Below are positions 18,735 through 28,866 of a stretch of 64,000 nt of DNA, in pieces; within the stretch, counting starts at the first letter, position 1; each line of letters starts with the position of its first letter. The position numbers and the translations under genes are program-made. Origin of the DNA: Patiria miniata (lineage: Eukaryota; Echinodermata; Asteroidea; Valvatida; Asterinidae); assembly GCF_015706575.1 (NCBI RefSeq), contig NW_024037062.1, positions 8,924,811 to 8,988,810 of the forward strand. Direction: 5' to 3'. The notes under the pieces are model-generated. The model was not told where the DNA came from, searched no databases, and saw only the letters and a list, made by a program, of their open reading frames with translations.

Positions 18735-18773
18735 TACAATTCTTTCCTTTGTTTTCTAGGTCCCTGAAACGTG

Positions 18774-19709
18774 ATGCACAATTTCTCAATTGTCCCGCTT
18801 TTGAAACCAGAGCCAGTCACTCCGACCATAATCGTAGAAGCTCATGCATCCCTCCCGCGCCCAATACCTCTAGTCCTGGGAATCTTAGTTGGTGCCCAAA
18901 TTATCATCATCCTGTCAGTCTTGCTGTACGTCCTGGGGTGCAGCAGAAACCCCGACAAAGCCTCGTACGATGAGATAGGCCGATCACCGCTATCGCGCCG
19001 CTTCTGGAAGAAACTCCGGGCAAGACTGAGACGCCAGGACGGAGAAAGCTTCATCAGGAAGACGTCCAAGTACAGAGTCCAGGATTCCAAGTTCTTGGAG
19101 AATTGGCGAGAGAAGAAGCGAGACATCATCGTCCCGCAGCACGTCCAGAGCTTCTCCGGTCCCATCGAGTTCACCATCCCGACCAAGACCGAGGCCCTAG
19201 TCCGGCCAAAGGCTTCCGAGAGGATGAAGCAGTTCCCGCTGCCTCCCGTAAAGAAACCCAGCAAGGATCCGTGGATGTCTCCCAAGAGACGGAACCCCTT
19301 CCTGACCAGTTCCATGCGAACCCGGAGCCTGCAGACCGAGGATCAGAAGTCTCAGCTCGCCGGGGTGGAAACCCGAATGTCCCGGTCGCACTCCGTCCCA
19401 ATCGACCTGGGGCAGGCGGTGGCAGCTCTGGCAGCCAAGACCGACCAAACATCAGCCTACAAGACCGCCATTGGACAAATCGAGCCGGACCTGTACCGCA
19501 TAGACGAACAACACGAGCTGTACACACCGTCAAAATTCGGGCTCGGTAAACTGTCCTTTTCGCTCTTCTACGACTGGCGCGAAAGCCAGCTGACGCTGTA
19601 CGTCATCCAGGCCGTACAGCTACCGGCACGCACGGAGCGCGCAACGGCCGATAGCTATGTCGCAGTGTCCTTATTACCAGACGAAGAAAAGCGATCGGCA
19701 ACTTCAAAG
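18774..19709 (+). CDS. SYT: Synaptotagmin coding exon 1 (TM, linker, start of C2A)
   Basis: The acceptor TTTTCTAG ends at 18759, 14 nt before the ATG. The donor GTAAGT starts at 19710. It encodes residues 1-312 including the membrane anchor, the polybasic linker (RRFWKKLRARLRR) and the first C2A strands. Codon use is GC-rich against AT-rich surroundings. Confidence 0.9.
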
Positions 19710-22700
19710 GTAAGTTTTTAGAAGCTACCATAACCCTGCTACATGCAACAGAAAGCAACAAAGTTGTTGCATACTGTTGCATTTAGCAGCCACTCATCAG
19801 TGTCCCCGTGCTCTGTTGCATCTTGTTGCATTTAGCAGGGTAACTGCTCATAGTGCCAAGGCAATATATACAAGAGTATCCACTGTTGCAGTGTGTTGCA
19901 TTTAGCAGGGTAACTGCTAATTGGTGCCAAAGTTGGTGTGCACTGGGTTCACTGCACAATGCAACAGAATCCACTGCTGCAGTTTTTTGCATTTATCAGG
20001 GTAAATGCTTGGTGCCAAGGTTGGTGTGCACCGGGTTCATTGCACAATGCAACAGAATGCACTGTTGCAGTTTGTTGCATTTAGCATGGGTTCTCTTGGA
20101 TATTGTTGCATTTATAGCAGAGTACCTGAAGAAACCCGATGGGGGTTAGGGATTTTAAACTACTCGTTTTTTTTTCATTTATAAGTCGATGAGACGATGT
20201 CCACCCCGGCCCTGAATCTTCCTTAACGGCTTCTTGTCAAAGTTAAACCGACACCTATCATTCATTCATTCATTTTGAAGAATCTTAAACTTGAACAGAC
20301 AAATTGACTGGAGCTGGGTTTGAACCTGCGACTTCCGGTTTGCCGTTCCGGTGCTTTACCAACTGAGCTATCCGACCTAGTTCGCGGTTCTCCAATTTAT
20401 CAATGTCTTTGTTCAAGAGGCGCTATAGAAACCATAAACGCTGTATCCTCTCTTAGTAATGCCCGCTTGCCATTTCCCAGGTTGGCAGCATTGCTGATGT
20501 TTCAATAGTATCGTGTTTTTGGACGTGATCCCTGGCTTAATATGCATAAGCATATACGGGGTTTTATGGCTTCCGAATAGTGCCCCTTGAACAAAGACAT
20601 TGACAAATTGAGACACCGCCAACATAGGGTTGGATAGCTCAGTTGGTAGAACATCGGAACTGCAATCCAGAGGTCGCATGTTCAAACCCCGCCGAAGAAA
20701 ATTTCTTCGTTCGACTTTCAAATAACTGTAATGTACCGACTCAGTTTCCCTTTTTGTGGTTTATTTGATAATTTGAAGAAGACAAACTAAATGCTACAAT
20801 GTTCAATTTACTTTTGATTTATTTCTTAAGATCCAGCGGCGAACTCTCAACCCCATCTACCGGCAGAACTTCATCTTCCGCCTGCCGGAGGAAGAGTTCA
20901 CCGACACGGTCGTCAAATTGACGGTGGTTGGTTTGGACGGTTACTCCCACCCGGTCCATATCGGCCAGGTCGTGTACCCACTGCGCACGCACGACTTTGG
21001 CTCCTCCTCCAGTGACGTCAGCCAACCGATTTGGCGCGATATTGAAAAGTTAGATTCGGTGAGCATGACGCATGCGTCATTTTGACATAATATGTTCAAC
21101 TAGATGAGAGAAAGTTACTTCATTTCCGTTTTTCCTTCTGCTAGTTTGTTGTGCCTCCTAGCCTTGTGTTTGGATTATACCCGTAAAAGATTACCAAAAG
21201 ACTTCATTTAATAATATCATATAAATGCAACAATAAAAAAACAAAATGTACTTTCAAATTCCATGAAAAACAAAACAAGAAACAAAACCACAGATGTTTT
21301 GGAATGTTGAAAAAAAGAAGACAATAGGATCATTTGCTTTTCATGCATTTTGTTAGAGTTCAATAACACCACTCAAAATTCAAAGAAGAATGTTCAAAAC
21401 CTAACCTGTTGAAGTTTCAGCTCAGTGGATATTACAGTTTCGAGACAACAGTGAAAAACTATGCACGACCTTTTGATCACGAAACATGCACGATTTCACC
21501 AACATCTTTCTTTATTTCCCAAAATCAGTCAATTCACCTACATTTCTCGATTTCTTCTAAATGACAGCAAGCCAGACGGAATAATTTCACGGGGTGTTTA
21601 GTACCCGTACGATCTTTAAAGGGAATATACAACATTTGCAAACATCGAAAAATAATACTACCAAGTTTTAACGAAATACCTTACTAGGATGTTGGTAAAT
21701 GACAGTCTAAAGCATCCTGTAAAATTATGGCACCTGGTGTCGAGTCATTTCCAAGAAAATCGTATTTTTGTATACATTTCCAACGGTGGTCGGCCGACCA
21801 CCGTTGGAAAAACCTAACTATTTTTCAACTACTGCTCCAAATTTACAATTTTTTTCAGTCCAAATTTTGTTTGCCATTGGTTACATGTTCATGAACGGGT
21901 GCAGGCCAGCTAGACTGGTTCCCTTACCTTACAATTATCTGACATCTATAAATAGATCCATTTATCTTTAGTGGGGTCAGGGAACCACACTACTTAAACA
22001 GTTTTGTTTTTCTTGGTTTTTCAAGCATTTTCGAACACAAAACTTCAAACATGTCAGTTAAACAATATTTGATATATTTTACTAACCCCTCAAATAGTTC
22101 ATTTCTGAAAATTACAGCAAAAGCCAATAATGTACATTTCCTTCAATACAAGCAAGCTTTTTGATAGTAATAGGTAGGTTACTTTTGCAAATGATCCTAC
22201 ACGCCTTCAAACTTTGACAAAGGGTCACGCAAACTTCAAACTAATTCCCACAATCTGCCATTCCACAGCCAGAGGAACCCCAACAAGGTGACATCCTGGT
22301 CTCTCTGACCTACTTACCCAATGCTGAACGAGTCACCGTGGCCATACTCAAGGCTCGCAATTTACGCCTACCGGAATCGGAAGAGCCAGATACCAAGAAG
22401 CTAGGTACGAAAACACCTTTTTCAAATTTGGATCCTTCCAAGTTCCAGGTTGTATCATTAACATTCATGGGTGTAACAATAGTAAGACAATTCCAGCGTC
22501 ATAGACACTATAAATCAGACATGAAAAGTTTGTTGTACTTTTAAGAGTTCATTGAATAAATCTTAAAATATATTTTTCAAATCCTATATATCTATAATCT
22601 ATAGTAATGGTCAAGGAGATATACAGCCTAGGAGTTTCAGATCATTTCTGTGATTGATTAATTAGTTATCGTGGTTGATTGGCTCTGTCACGGAAATAAA

Positions 22701-23690
22701 CATTTCTTCCCTAACGCTTGGAATTGCATGCCAAGTTGGAATTTCTGCATTGCACGTGTTAAAAAAACTATTAGAATAGTTTACAGAAGACAGTTTGAAA
22801 TGTCAGATTGTTTATATACCTCCTAAGTTTGAAATTACCAAACGACCATTTCCCCCACATGCAGTAATGGACACCTTTGTCAAGGTGACGGTGGTGAAAG
22901 CGGACAAGGTGGTGAAAAACAAGCAGACCTCCGTGGTGAGACGCAACGACAATCCCACTTTCAACGAGGCCTTCACCATCGACATGAGCTGTGAGAACGA
23001 ACAGGTATGACTCATCAAGGCAGTTTGTACCATTTGGAATTCCAACAAAATCTCTCTCCGCAATCCAACTCTGATTAAGTAATTGCTTTAAGGAAAACAG
23101 CTTACCAGCGAAAAAAAAACACCATGCAAAGCACACCACTCGTGACTGTTCCAAACTAACAGCATCATTTCTGCAGAGGCATGAACATGAGCCCAGATCA
23201 TTTACATGCTGCAAAATGTCTCCCCCTTCTCAGAAATGGACCGATCCATTAAGCCCCGCCCGATGGTGTTTTTGACCAATCACAGTCGCGACTAATGTCC
23301 GACGCGCGTGCAAAAAAGTCCGTGCTTGAAGTGACTAGTGTGGTGTGGCCACTATGATTTATTATATGTCTATGGAGAGGTCTATTTCATGGGCGGGACT
23401 AAATGTATGGGTGTATTTCATGGGCGGGACTTAATATTTAATCGGTGTATTTCAAGACAGTTTTCAACTTGAAGTTTCCACCAGCTTTCTGACCGTCTTT
23501 CATTACCATTTTACAGGTGTGTATCGTGTTCGCCGTGTGTTTGCGAGTGAATCCCTTCGCAGGCCACAAGACTCTTGGGCGATGCCTGGTCGGGCCGAAC
23601 GAGAAGGCGACGGGTGACGGGGCGGCGCACTGGAGGGACATGATGGCGACTCCACGGACCGCCGTGGCGGCATGGCACCCGCTGAAATAA
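18774..23690 (+). CDS. SYT: Atypical synaptotagmin (tandem C2, probably Ca2+-independent), five coding exons
   Basis: Synaptotagmins are membrane-anchored C2A-C2B proteins that act in vesicle traffic. I join 18774-19709, 20831-21058, 22269-22404, 22865-23004 and 23517-23690. They give 1614 nt and 537 aa with all phases matching. A short N-terminus precedes a transmembrane segment at about residues 33-55. A basic, Ser/Pro-rich linker of about 200 residues follows, then C2A (about 256-380, SLLPDEEKRSATSK-IQRRTLNPIY) and C2B (about 391-525, GDILVSLTYLPNAERVTV, NPTFNEAF). It ends with the WHPL motif typical of the family. Only one of the usual Asp residues per top-loop cluster is clear (D293, D348 in C2A; MDTF in C2B), and C2B loop 3 has none, so Ca2+ binding is unlikely. 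The style is nearest to the Syt12/15/17 group; paralogue not assigned. An in-frame TGA at 18765 sets the start. The 5' UTR must lie in an upstream exon. Confidence 0.9.
19745..20120. repeat. Diverged tandem repeat in synaptotagmin intron 1
   Basis: The word TGTTGCATTTAGCAGGGTAA and variants recurs six or so times at spacings of about 50-100 bp. A longer block (GGTGCCAAGGTTGGTGTGCA...CACAATGCAACAGAAT) is present twice at 19922-19975 and 20011-20060. Low-copy, irregular and non-coding. Confidence 0.7.
20275..20420 (-). repeat. tRNA-derived SINE, family S1
   Basis: On the minus strand it reads GGTCGGATAGCTCAGTTGG (A box), then CGGAACGGCAAACCGG, then AGGTTCAAACCCAGC (B box). This resembles a tRNA with an Ala-like GGC anticodon loop. 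The leader, with CTCTTGAACAAAGACATTGA on the minus strand, is shared with the copies at 20570-20720 and 39085-39270, so it is a SINE rather than a tRNA gene. Confidence 0.8.
20570..20720 (+). repeat. tRNA-derived SINE, family S1, opposite orientation
   Basis: Leader CCTTGAACAAAGACATTGAC, then GGTTGGATAGCTCAGTTGG (A box) and ATGTTCAAACCCC (B box). With the copy at 20275-20420 it forms a head-to-head inverted pair in synaptotagmin intron 1. Confidence 0.8.
20831..21058 (+). CDS. SYT: Synaptotagmin exon 2 (rest of C2A)
   Basis: Starts IQRRTLNPIYRQNF, the conserved C2A strand, after the acceptor CTTAAG. It ends before GTGAGC at 21059. 76 codons, phase 0 at both ends. The loop-3 segment VVGLDGYSHPV keeps one acidic residue where Ca2+-binding members have three. 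Confidence 0.93.
21340..22205 (-). mobile_element. Diverged family B MITE split by a family A MITE
   Basis: Segments 21340-21615 and 22147-22205 align, in order, with family B at 35645-36190. Shared words include AACCTGTTGAAGTTTCAGCT, TAATTTCACGGGG, GTTACTTTTGCAAATGAT. The family A copy sits between them where B has ACTATCTTTCAACC. The outer ends are decayed. Confidence 0.65.
21616..22146 (+). mobile_element. TTAA-palindrome MITE, family A (copy 2)
   Basis: Starts TTAAAGGGAATATACAACAT. The central 34-bp palindrome at 21777-21810 is perfect and identical to copy 1. The right end is degraded (TGTACATTTCCTTCAA). It lies in synaptotagmin intron 2, inside a family B relic. Confidence 0.83.
22269..22404 (+). 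CDS. SYT: Synaptotagmin exon 3 (start of C2B)
   Basis: Encodes PEEPQQGDILVSLTYLPNAE through DTKKL. Acceptor CCACAG ends at 22268; donor GTACGA starts at 22405. It ends after one base of a Val codon. Confidence 0.9.
22865..23004 (+). CDS. SYT: Synaptotagmin exon 4 (C2B core)
   Basis: Encodes (V)MDTFVKVTVVKADK through CENEQ. Acceptor ATGCAG ends at 22864; donor GTATGA starts at 23005. Contains the NPTFNEAF signature of C2B. Confidence 0.92.
23234..23452. mobile_element. ACCGATCC MITE, copy 1
   Basis: Left end AATGGACCGATCCATTAAGC and right end, inverted, AAATACACCGAT...TTAAGTCCCGCCC. It lies in synaptotagmin intron 4, ending 64 bp before the last exon. The interior has a small internal duplication of CATGGGCGGGAC. 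Confidence 0.65.
23517..23690 (+). CDS. SYT: Synaptotagmin exon 5 and stop
   Basis: Encodes VCIVFAVCLRV through HWRDMMATPRTAVAAWHPLK and TAA. The HW..M...P..V..WHPL pattern is the C-terminal helix and WHxL motif of synaptotagmins. The stop TAA is part of an AATAAA at 23686-23691. A MITE begins at the stop codon. Confidence 0.93.
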   Translation: MCIVFAVCLRVNPFAGHKTLGRCLVGPNEKATGDGAAHWRDMMATPRTAVAAWHPLK

Positions 23691-23884
23691 AATGCACCGA
23701 TCCAGTAAGCCCCGCTCAAATTAGCACGTGCTCCTCTCCAATGCCACGCTGCATTTTCCTGCCGCGCGCTTCATACGCGCACGCGCCGCACGCATGTCGG
23801 ACTTTTGTGCACGCACGTCGGACATAAATCACGGCTGTGATTGGTCAGAACACCATGGGGCGGTGCTTACTGGATCGGTCCATT
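23690..23884. mobile_element. ACCGATCC MITE, copy 2, at the synaptotagmin stop codon
   Basis: Left end AATGCACCGATCCAGTAAGC begins at the stop codon. The right end is GCTTACTGGATCGGTCCATT (to 23884). Both copies contain CCAATCACAG or its complement. It would form the first 190 bp of the 3' UTR. Confidence 0.78.
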
Positions 23885-25010
23885 GCCTTGGCAGACCACA
23901 TCATGAATCAACGTTACTTTGTATGTCTTCCTTTCTTAAAGGAGCGAAGGAACATAAGTTAAAGGAACTTTAGTACCTACTGAGTTTAAGGAGAAAATCG
24001 TCGCTCAAAGTGAAGATAGGACTGGTACCAAATACCTTGTGAAATTATTCCGCCTGAAATGGTATCATTTGGAAGAAAACAATCATTGAAGGTAGTTAAA
24101 GAACATATGCCTGCGGGCACAATTTGTTTTACGTGCGTTTAGTAACGGAATCAAGTTACGAGATCCCAAAATTATGCCCGTGTTTTATGTTAAATTTCAT
24201 AAAATGTCTTAAAGCAAAACGACCTCACCCTGTACCTTTAAATAATCAAGAGTTGTGTGGTCTTTGCTCTTGATGGTCCTTGTAATGTTGCAATTAAAGA
24301 CAAAGGACTGATCCAAATGAAGAACTGATATTTCTGAGAAAATTGAATAAAAATGCTCCAATTTGCAATGGTGTGGATGGATCGTTTTGCAGAATGGGCT
24401 TCAGTAGGACTGCCTTTTAGGGGTGGTCATCTTTGGAAGAAACCACCCAAAATTCATCGGTCAACTCCACAAGAAATTGAACAGAAAGTAAAGGAAAGCT
24501 TTCACATTCATTGACAAGTGCTGGATTGCAGCAAACAAAGTATAACTTTGTCAAGTTGTTAGCAAGGGGACAAGGCGACATTTTGCCTTTTGTGCTGGAG
24601 AAAAAAAAATTGAAGAGGAAAAAAAAATCGGCGGTCTTTTGAAAATTTGTAAGGAATCTGTGCACCAACATGGATAGTCAATACCGGAACTTATTAACCA
24701 ATTTCAGTAGTTTTTTATGTTTATACCTTGTAAGATACTTTGATTTCTGACAGACAGGAACATATACAAGCATGTACATAATTATTTAGGTTTTCACATA
24801 TCAATAACAGTATATTGCACAACGGCAATAACAATGTTAGGAACATTTATTATTAAATATATCAAAACATTCATTATCACAATTATGATTAACTCATGGT
24901 TCTGAAACTTTATGGAAATGTATTATTTATTTTCCCAATGATCTAAAAAACAAATCAATAAAAAGCTGGTTCAGTGGCGTAGAATGTATGGGACATCAGT
25001 CCACATACTA
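23885..25010. other. Synaptotagmin 3' flank
   Basis: No further exon seen. AATAAA at 24346-24351 is the better-placed candidate polyadenylation signal. The segment 23975-24090 resembles family B (GTGAAATTATTCCGCC, TTGGAAGAAAACAATCA) and is probably an old relic. Confidence 0.4.
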
Positions 25011-25211
25011 CCAACCTCGTCCCCAAGTTGCCGAGCAGTACGCGCCCACCACTACCTGCTCTCTCACCCTGGTATCGGCTCATTTGCACGTGCAAGATTT
25101 TTGAACACGTATGCAAATGAGGAATAGTCTGGTGCCTGCATGTGCGTTACATTAGCGTTTTCTATCCAGGGCTTACTATTGGAAATAAAGTAAGCACTGG
25201 GGACGAGGTTG
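25011..25211. mobile_element. MITE with CCAACCTCGTCCCC ends
   Basis: Left CCAACCTCGTCCCCAAG (25011) and right CTGGGGACGAGGTTG (25211) are inverted. About 200 bp, non-coding. The flanking words CATACTA and CACACTAC are similar but not a clean duplication. Confidence 0.7.
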
Positions 25212-26295
25212 ACACACTACATACTTGGGGGCGGGCTGACGTCATCGGATGAAAAATATCTATTAAGTTGCACACTAGTTTTCATCGGTTGCTATGTGTT
25301 ACCATTCAGCACTCCAGACTCAAGAACCATTGAGTGTCAAGAACATAGGTCTGGGAGCTAGTTAAACCAATGTAAAACATTTTCTGCATGTCCGCGCCCA
25401 CCTATAGACTTTCTTATGAAATTAATTTTTTAGATAGATCCGCCACTGACTAAGTACCAAACACATGGAATTATTCACTTACATACACTTTGTACCAAGT
25501 TTTAAATTATTTAATAAACTGTTATTATAGTTTATAGTGAAAGGGTATGCCTACAATGGTAAATAACTGAAAACAACATCTATGGCATTGCCTACTAAAA
25601 ATATATACAACAAGAACTCATAATACCTTGCATAGGTAAAGTACTGATAGGTAAGTTTCCAACATATAAAAAACACAAGCAAGAAATCACTTATTTAAAA
25701 TGGAAATCAATTATTCCTGAAGAATAATTCCATAAATATAGAAAAACATGATCATAGCGATCTATGACGTTTCCTGTTAAAGATGTACTGTGCGTGCTCT
25801 TTTATTAATTTGATTTTGTTTCTCCCGACGAAATTTCAAAATAGTCTTCAAAAAATATTTTCCAAATTCATGAGTTTGGAAATCTAAAACTTTAAGGAAT
25901 TTTAAGTTTCTGAAAACATTGCAGGAAATGTATTGCATGACAGATGATTAATTGTAAGAAACAGCAATTTATTGCATTAGAATCTCCATATTTTTAATTC
26001 CATCTTATATTCCAGGGAAAGTATAGTAGGACAATTAACTTCATATATTTATTGTACTGCAGTAATAACGCTATGTGGGGCCCATCTCGTATCCGGGACG
26101 ACATCCGGACAAGTTGCGGACATTGTATCGGGTATAAGTTGCAGGATTTTGAACAACTTCCCTGCAATCTTCCCGCAAGGAGTTATCAGTATTGGTGAGT
26201 CAAGCAGTTGCTAATGAAAACTTCACCGGAACGTGTCCGGGACAAATACAGAGCAGCTTCCTGACAAAATAAATGAGTCTACCCCCAACTTGTCC
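25212..26295. other. AT-rich intergenic stretch
   Basis: I see no gene or clear repeat. At 26090-26290 the words TCCGGGAC and GTCCGGAAC recur, suggesting a decayed inverted element. Confidence 0.4.
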
Positions 26296-26488
26296 GGAAC
26301 CCAGAATGCAGTATCCAGACGTCACTTCTTTGGTTGTGTACAAAGTCTATGTAGAGTCGGGTTTTTTAACAAAATTGGAAATGTTTCTCAGTCCCAGATT
26401 CATGTCTTTTCAACACTTTCGCAATGACTGATCAACATTGAGATAGTATATGATGAAAAAAATGGTGTCAGGATGCAACATTCTTTCC
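26296..26488. mobile_element. MITE of the GTTGCAACC family (copy 3, diverged)
   Basis: The right end ATGCAACATTCTTTCC is clear. The left end (GGAACCCAGAATGCAGTATC) is decayed. The interior GTGTACAAAGTCTATGTAGA and AATGTTTCTCAGTCCCAGAT match copies 1 and 2. Confidence 0.68.
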
Positions 26489-26670
26489 ATGAAAACCATA
26501 AAAGAAAACTTCTTTACAATTAAAAATATGTCCAATTTGTAACTACATCTGTACTTTGTGCAAAAATGCTGAAATACTGTACCATAAAGCAACTTTTGGA
26601 TGGCGTCTTTATTATAAGCAGCTGTACTACGTTGTATTGCATTGTATTCATCGCAGTGCTCGAGCAGTTT

Positions 26671-26702
26671 CAGGCAGTACAGGGAGTAATAGTCAGGGCA
26701 GT
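26671..26702. repeat. Orphan single unit of the 34-bp minisatellite
   Basis: CAGGCAGTACAGGGAGTAAT continues AGTCAGGGCAG and matches one unit of the array at 6861-8455. The preceding CAGTGCTCGAGCAGTTT also resembles the left flank of that array (GAGTGCTCAGGCGGTTT), so more than the unit is shared. Confidence 0.6.
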
Positions 26703-26964
26703 TAAATAATCATAAATATAACATGCTTTGAGGGTTGATTGATATCGGTAGTCGATACCATCTTCCCGAGGGGAGCTAATATCAACTATCCACCCTGAAA
26801 CCATGTTATATTTGTTATACATCATCCACATTCGCAACTTTCGTCAAGTGACATATCGGTTATCTCAGCAAAATGTTGACGAGTGTGTGCCGCCATCTTT
26901 TCATGTAGCTAGGACCATGTTCACACGTGAGAACCATCCCATGCGATAGTGCCACGATTTCTTA

Positions 26965-27213
26965 TTAACCAGTTCACGCCAGGAATATTTTGACAAGAAC
27001 GTAACGAGGCGCACGTTTACTTATCACTCGACCTCAAGCCAGGCGGGTTGAAGCAATCACCCGGGCAGCACACTCATATTTCTGGCCTCGCTCGCTGTGA
27101 GCTGGTCGCTGACAGATATTTCCAGCCTCGCTCCCTGCGTGTTTATCTGTCATCCGTTCCGAATACCGCAAAACTTTTGCATGTATACACGGCCTCCGGC
27201 GCGAGCTGGTTAA
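26965..27213. mobile_element. TTAA-flanked MITE, CCAGTTC family (copy 2)
   Basis: TTAA at 26965-26968 and 27210-27213 flank CCAGTTCACGCC and its near-inverse GGCGCGAGCTGG. This is the layout of piggyBac-type MITEs. About 241 bp without coding capacity. Copy 1 lies at 5781-6026. Confidence 0.8.
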
Positions 27214-27463
27214 AGCACATGCGTAGTAGACTATTGCATGGGGATTGGGTAACCCATGCAATGGTCGACTGCGCATGTGTATTCACCCTGGGTATGAATC
27301 CTACGGTGTGCATGATTGGTGTAAGTAGCAAAGCTAGCATCTGTCACATCATGGTGAACGGACCAGGACGATTTCGGCACTTGCTTATGAATACATGTAT
27401 TAAGCAATGAGGTATAGAAATATGCACTGAAATTACATGCTTAGCAAGAATAGGTTAAAACAA

Positions 27464-27963
27464 ATTAGGATTTTGCCCTTCACCGACGTATAAACACTGT
27501 ATACTCAGTGTGTTACCTCCCGAGTGAAAGTTGGAAAAAATCACTCGGGTGGGACTCGAACCCACGACCTCCTGCTTTCTAGTGCAGATGTCTTACCACT
27601 TGACCACCGAGCTAACGGGATCGGTAGGCTGGTTCGAATCTGATGTACATAGCAGCAGGTACCGCATTAACTATTCATAAGATGAATTTTTGCGTTGGGG
27701 TGATGTAAATAAAATTAGGTTTTGCCTTTCACCGACGTATAAACACTGTATACCCAGTGTGTTACCTCCTGAGTGAAAGTTGCAAAAATTCACTCGGATG
27801 GGACTCAAACCCACGACCTCCTGCTTTCTAGAGCAGATGTCTTACCACTCGACCACCGAGCTAACGGGATCAGTTGGCTGGTTCGAATCTGATGTACATA
27901 GCAGCGGGTACCGCAATTAAACTATTCATAAGATGGAATTGTTGCGTCAGGGTGATGTAAAAT
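27464..27963 (-). repeat. Tandem pair of tRNA-derived SINE units, about 250 bp each
   Basis: Two near-identical units (27464-27712, 27713-27963). On the minus strand each holds GTTAGCTCGGTGGTCAAGTGG (A-box region) and GTGGGTTCGAGTCCC / GTGGGTTTGAGTCCC (B-box region), about 60 bp apart. The second unit's B box carries a C-to-T change. A tRNA-like body is clear, but the acceptor stem does not close cleanly. Confidence 0.75.
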
Positions 27964-28408
27964 AGGAATAGGTTACCAACAGAAACACCATGTGATTTAT
28001 ATCACTGGTTCCCAGCTCATTTCTGCTTACCACAAAAATTTGTTAAGCGATACTTTTAAGCTGAACAGCATAAACTGGGCTAAGCATTCACACAGACTAC
28101 AACACAAGAACTCCACAGTTGGCAGCACATATTTCTACGTTAGGACATTTTTAAATACACTTGGTACATCCCTAAATTTACTTTTGCTTTCACACACTGT
28201 ATACTACATGTACTAGTCTATAGTAAGAGGTATATATTACACAAACAGTAATGTACAATTAAAAACTTTGTCCAATCATTTACTGAACCTTTGTAGCCCA
28301 AGGCATACATGGGGGGGGGGCCCACACTCGTAATGAGTGATGGTAATTGGGGGACTAAAGATGCTGTGGGGGCAGCAGACAGTCCCCACAACAAAGTCAC
28401 TGCTAACG

Positions 28409-28857
28409 CACAGACATATAAACGCATAGACCGCCAGGTCCTATTTGAAACTACATGCGCATTCTGTGATTTCGCGGCACCCGACTAAAATCCAAACTAT
28501 GGGCAAATTCACCTCTTGGTATAGGGATTTTACACACACCCAAACTGTTCCATTAAAAAAATTCTAAGAAGTTATTTTTCGATGGTAAAAAAAATCCCTT
28601 GTGCACTTAATTTGATTTAGGTAGATTAAAAAACAATAACGTGCACAACTTTTTTTCAATCAGATTGTGAGTAAAACAGCCTTTTGTAACTCAAAAATTT
28701 ATGTTCTGTATGTAAATGTATGTACTGTACTACACGCGTATCTGCATGGAACGCACGTCGCGCAGTTACGCGCGCTGTCAACAGGCGTTTTGCCCATACT
28801 TTTTCAAATCACGGTTTTACGCGCACGACTGGCGGTCTATGCGTTTATATGTCTGTG
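28409..28857. mobile_element. MITE with 29-bp inverted ends and 9-bp target duplication
   Basis: CACAGACATATAAACGCATA opens at 28409 and its exact inverse closes at 28857; the complementarity runs through GACCGCCAG. CTGCTAACG flanks both sides (28400-28408, 28858-28866). A 9-bp duplication suggests Mutator-like, though hAT (8 bp) cannot be excluded because adjoining bases match by chance. Confidence 0.8.
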
Positions 28858-28866
28858 CTGCTAACG

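Noticed and set aside
20310..20380. Functional tRNA-Ala gene
   Set aside because: The anticodon-like GGC is present, but T33 is replaced and the acceptor stem fails; the same leader occurs in three copies, so it is a SINE.
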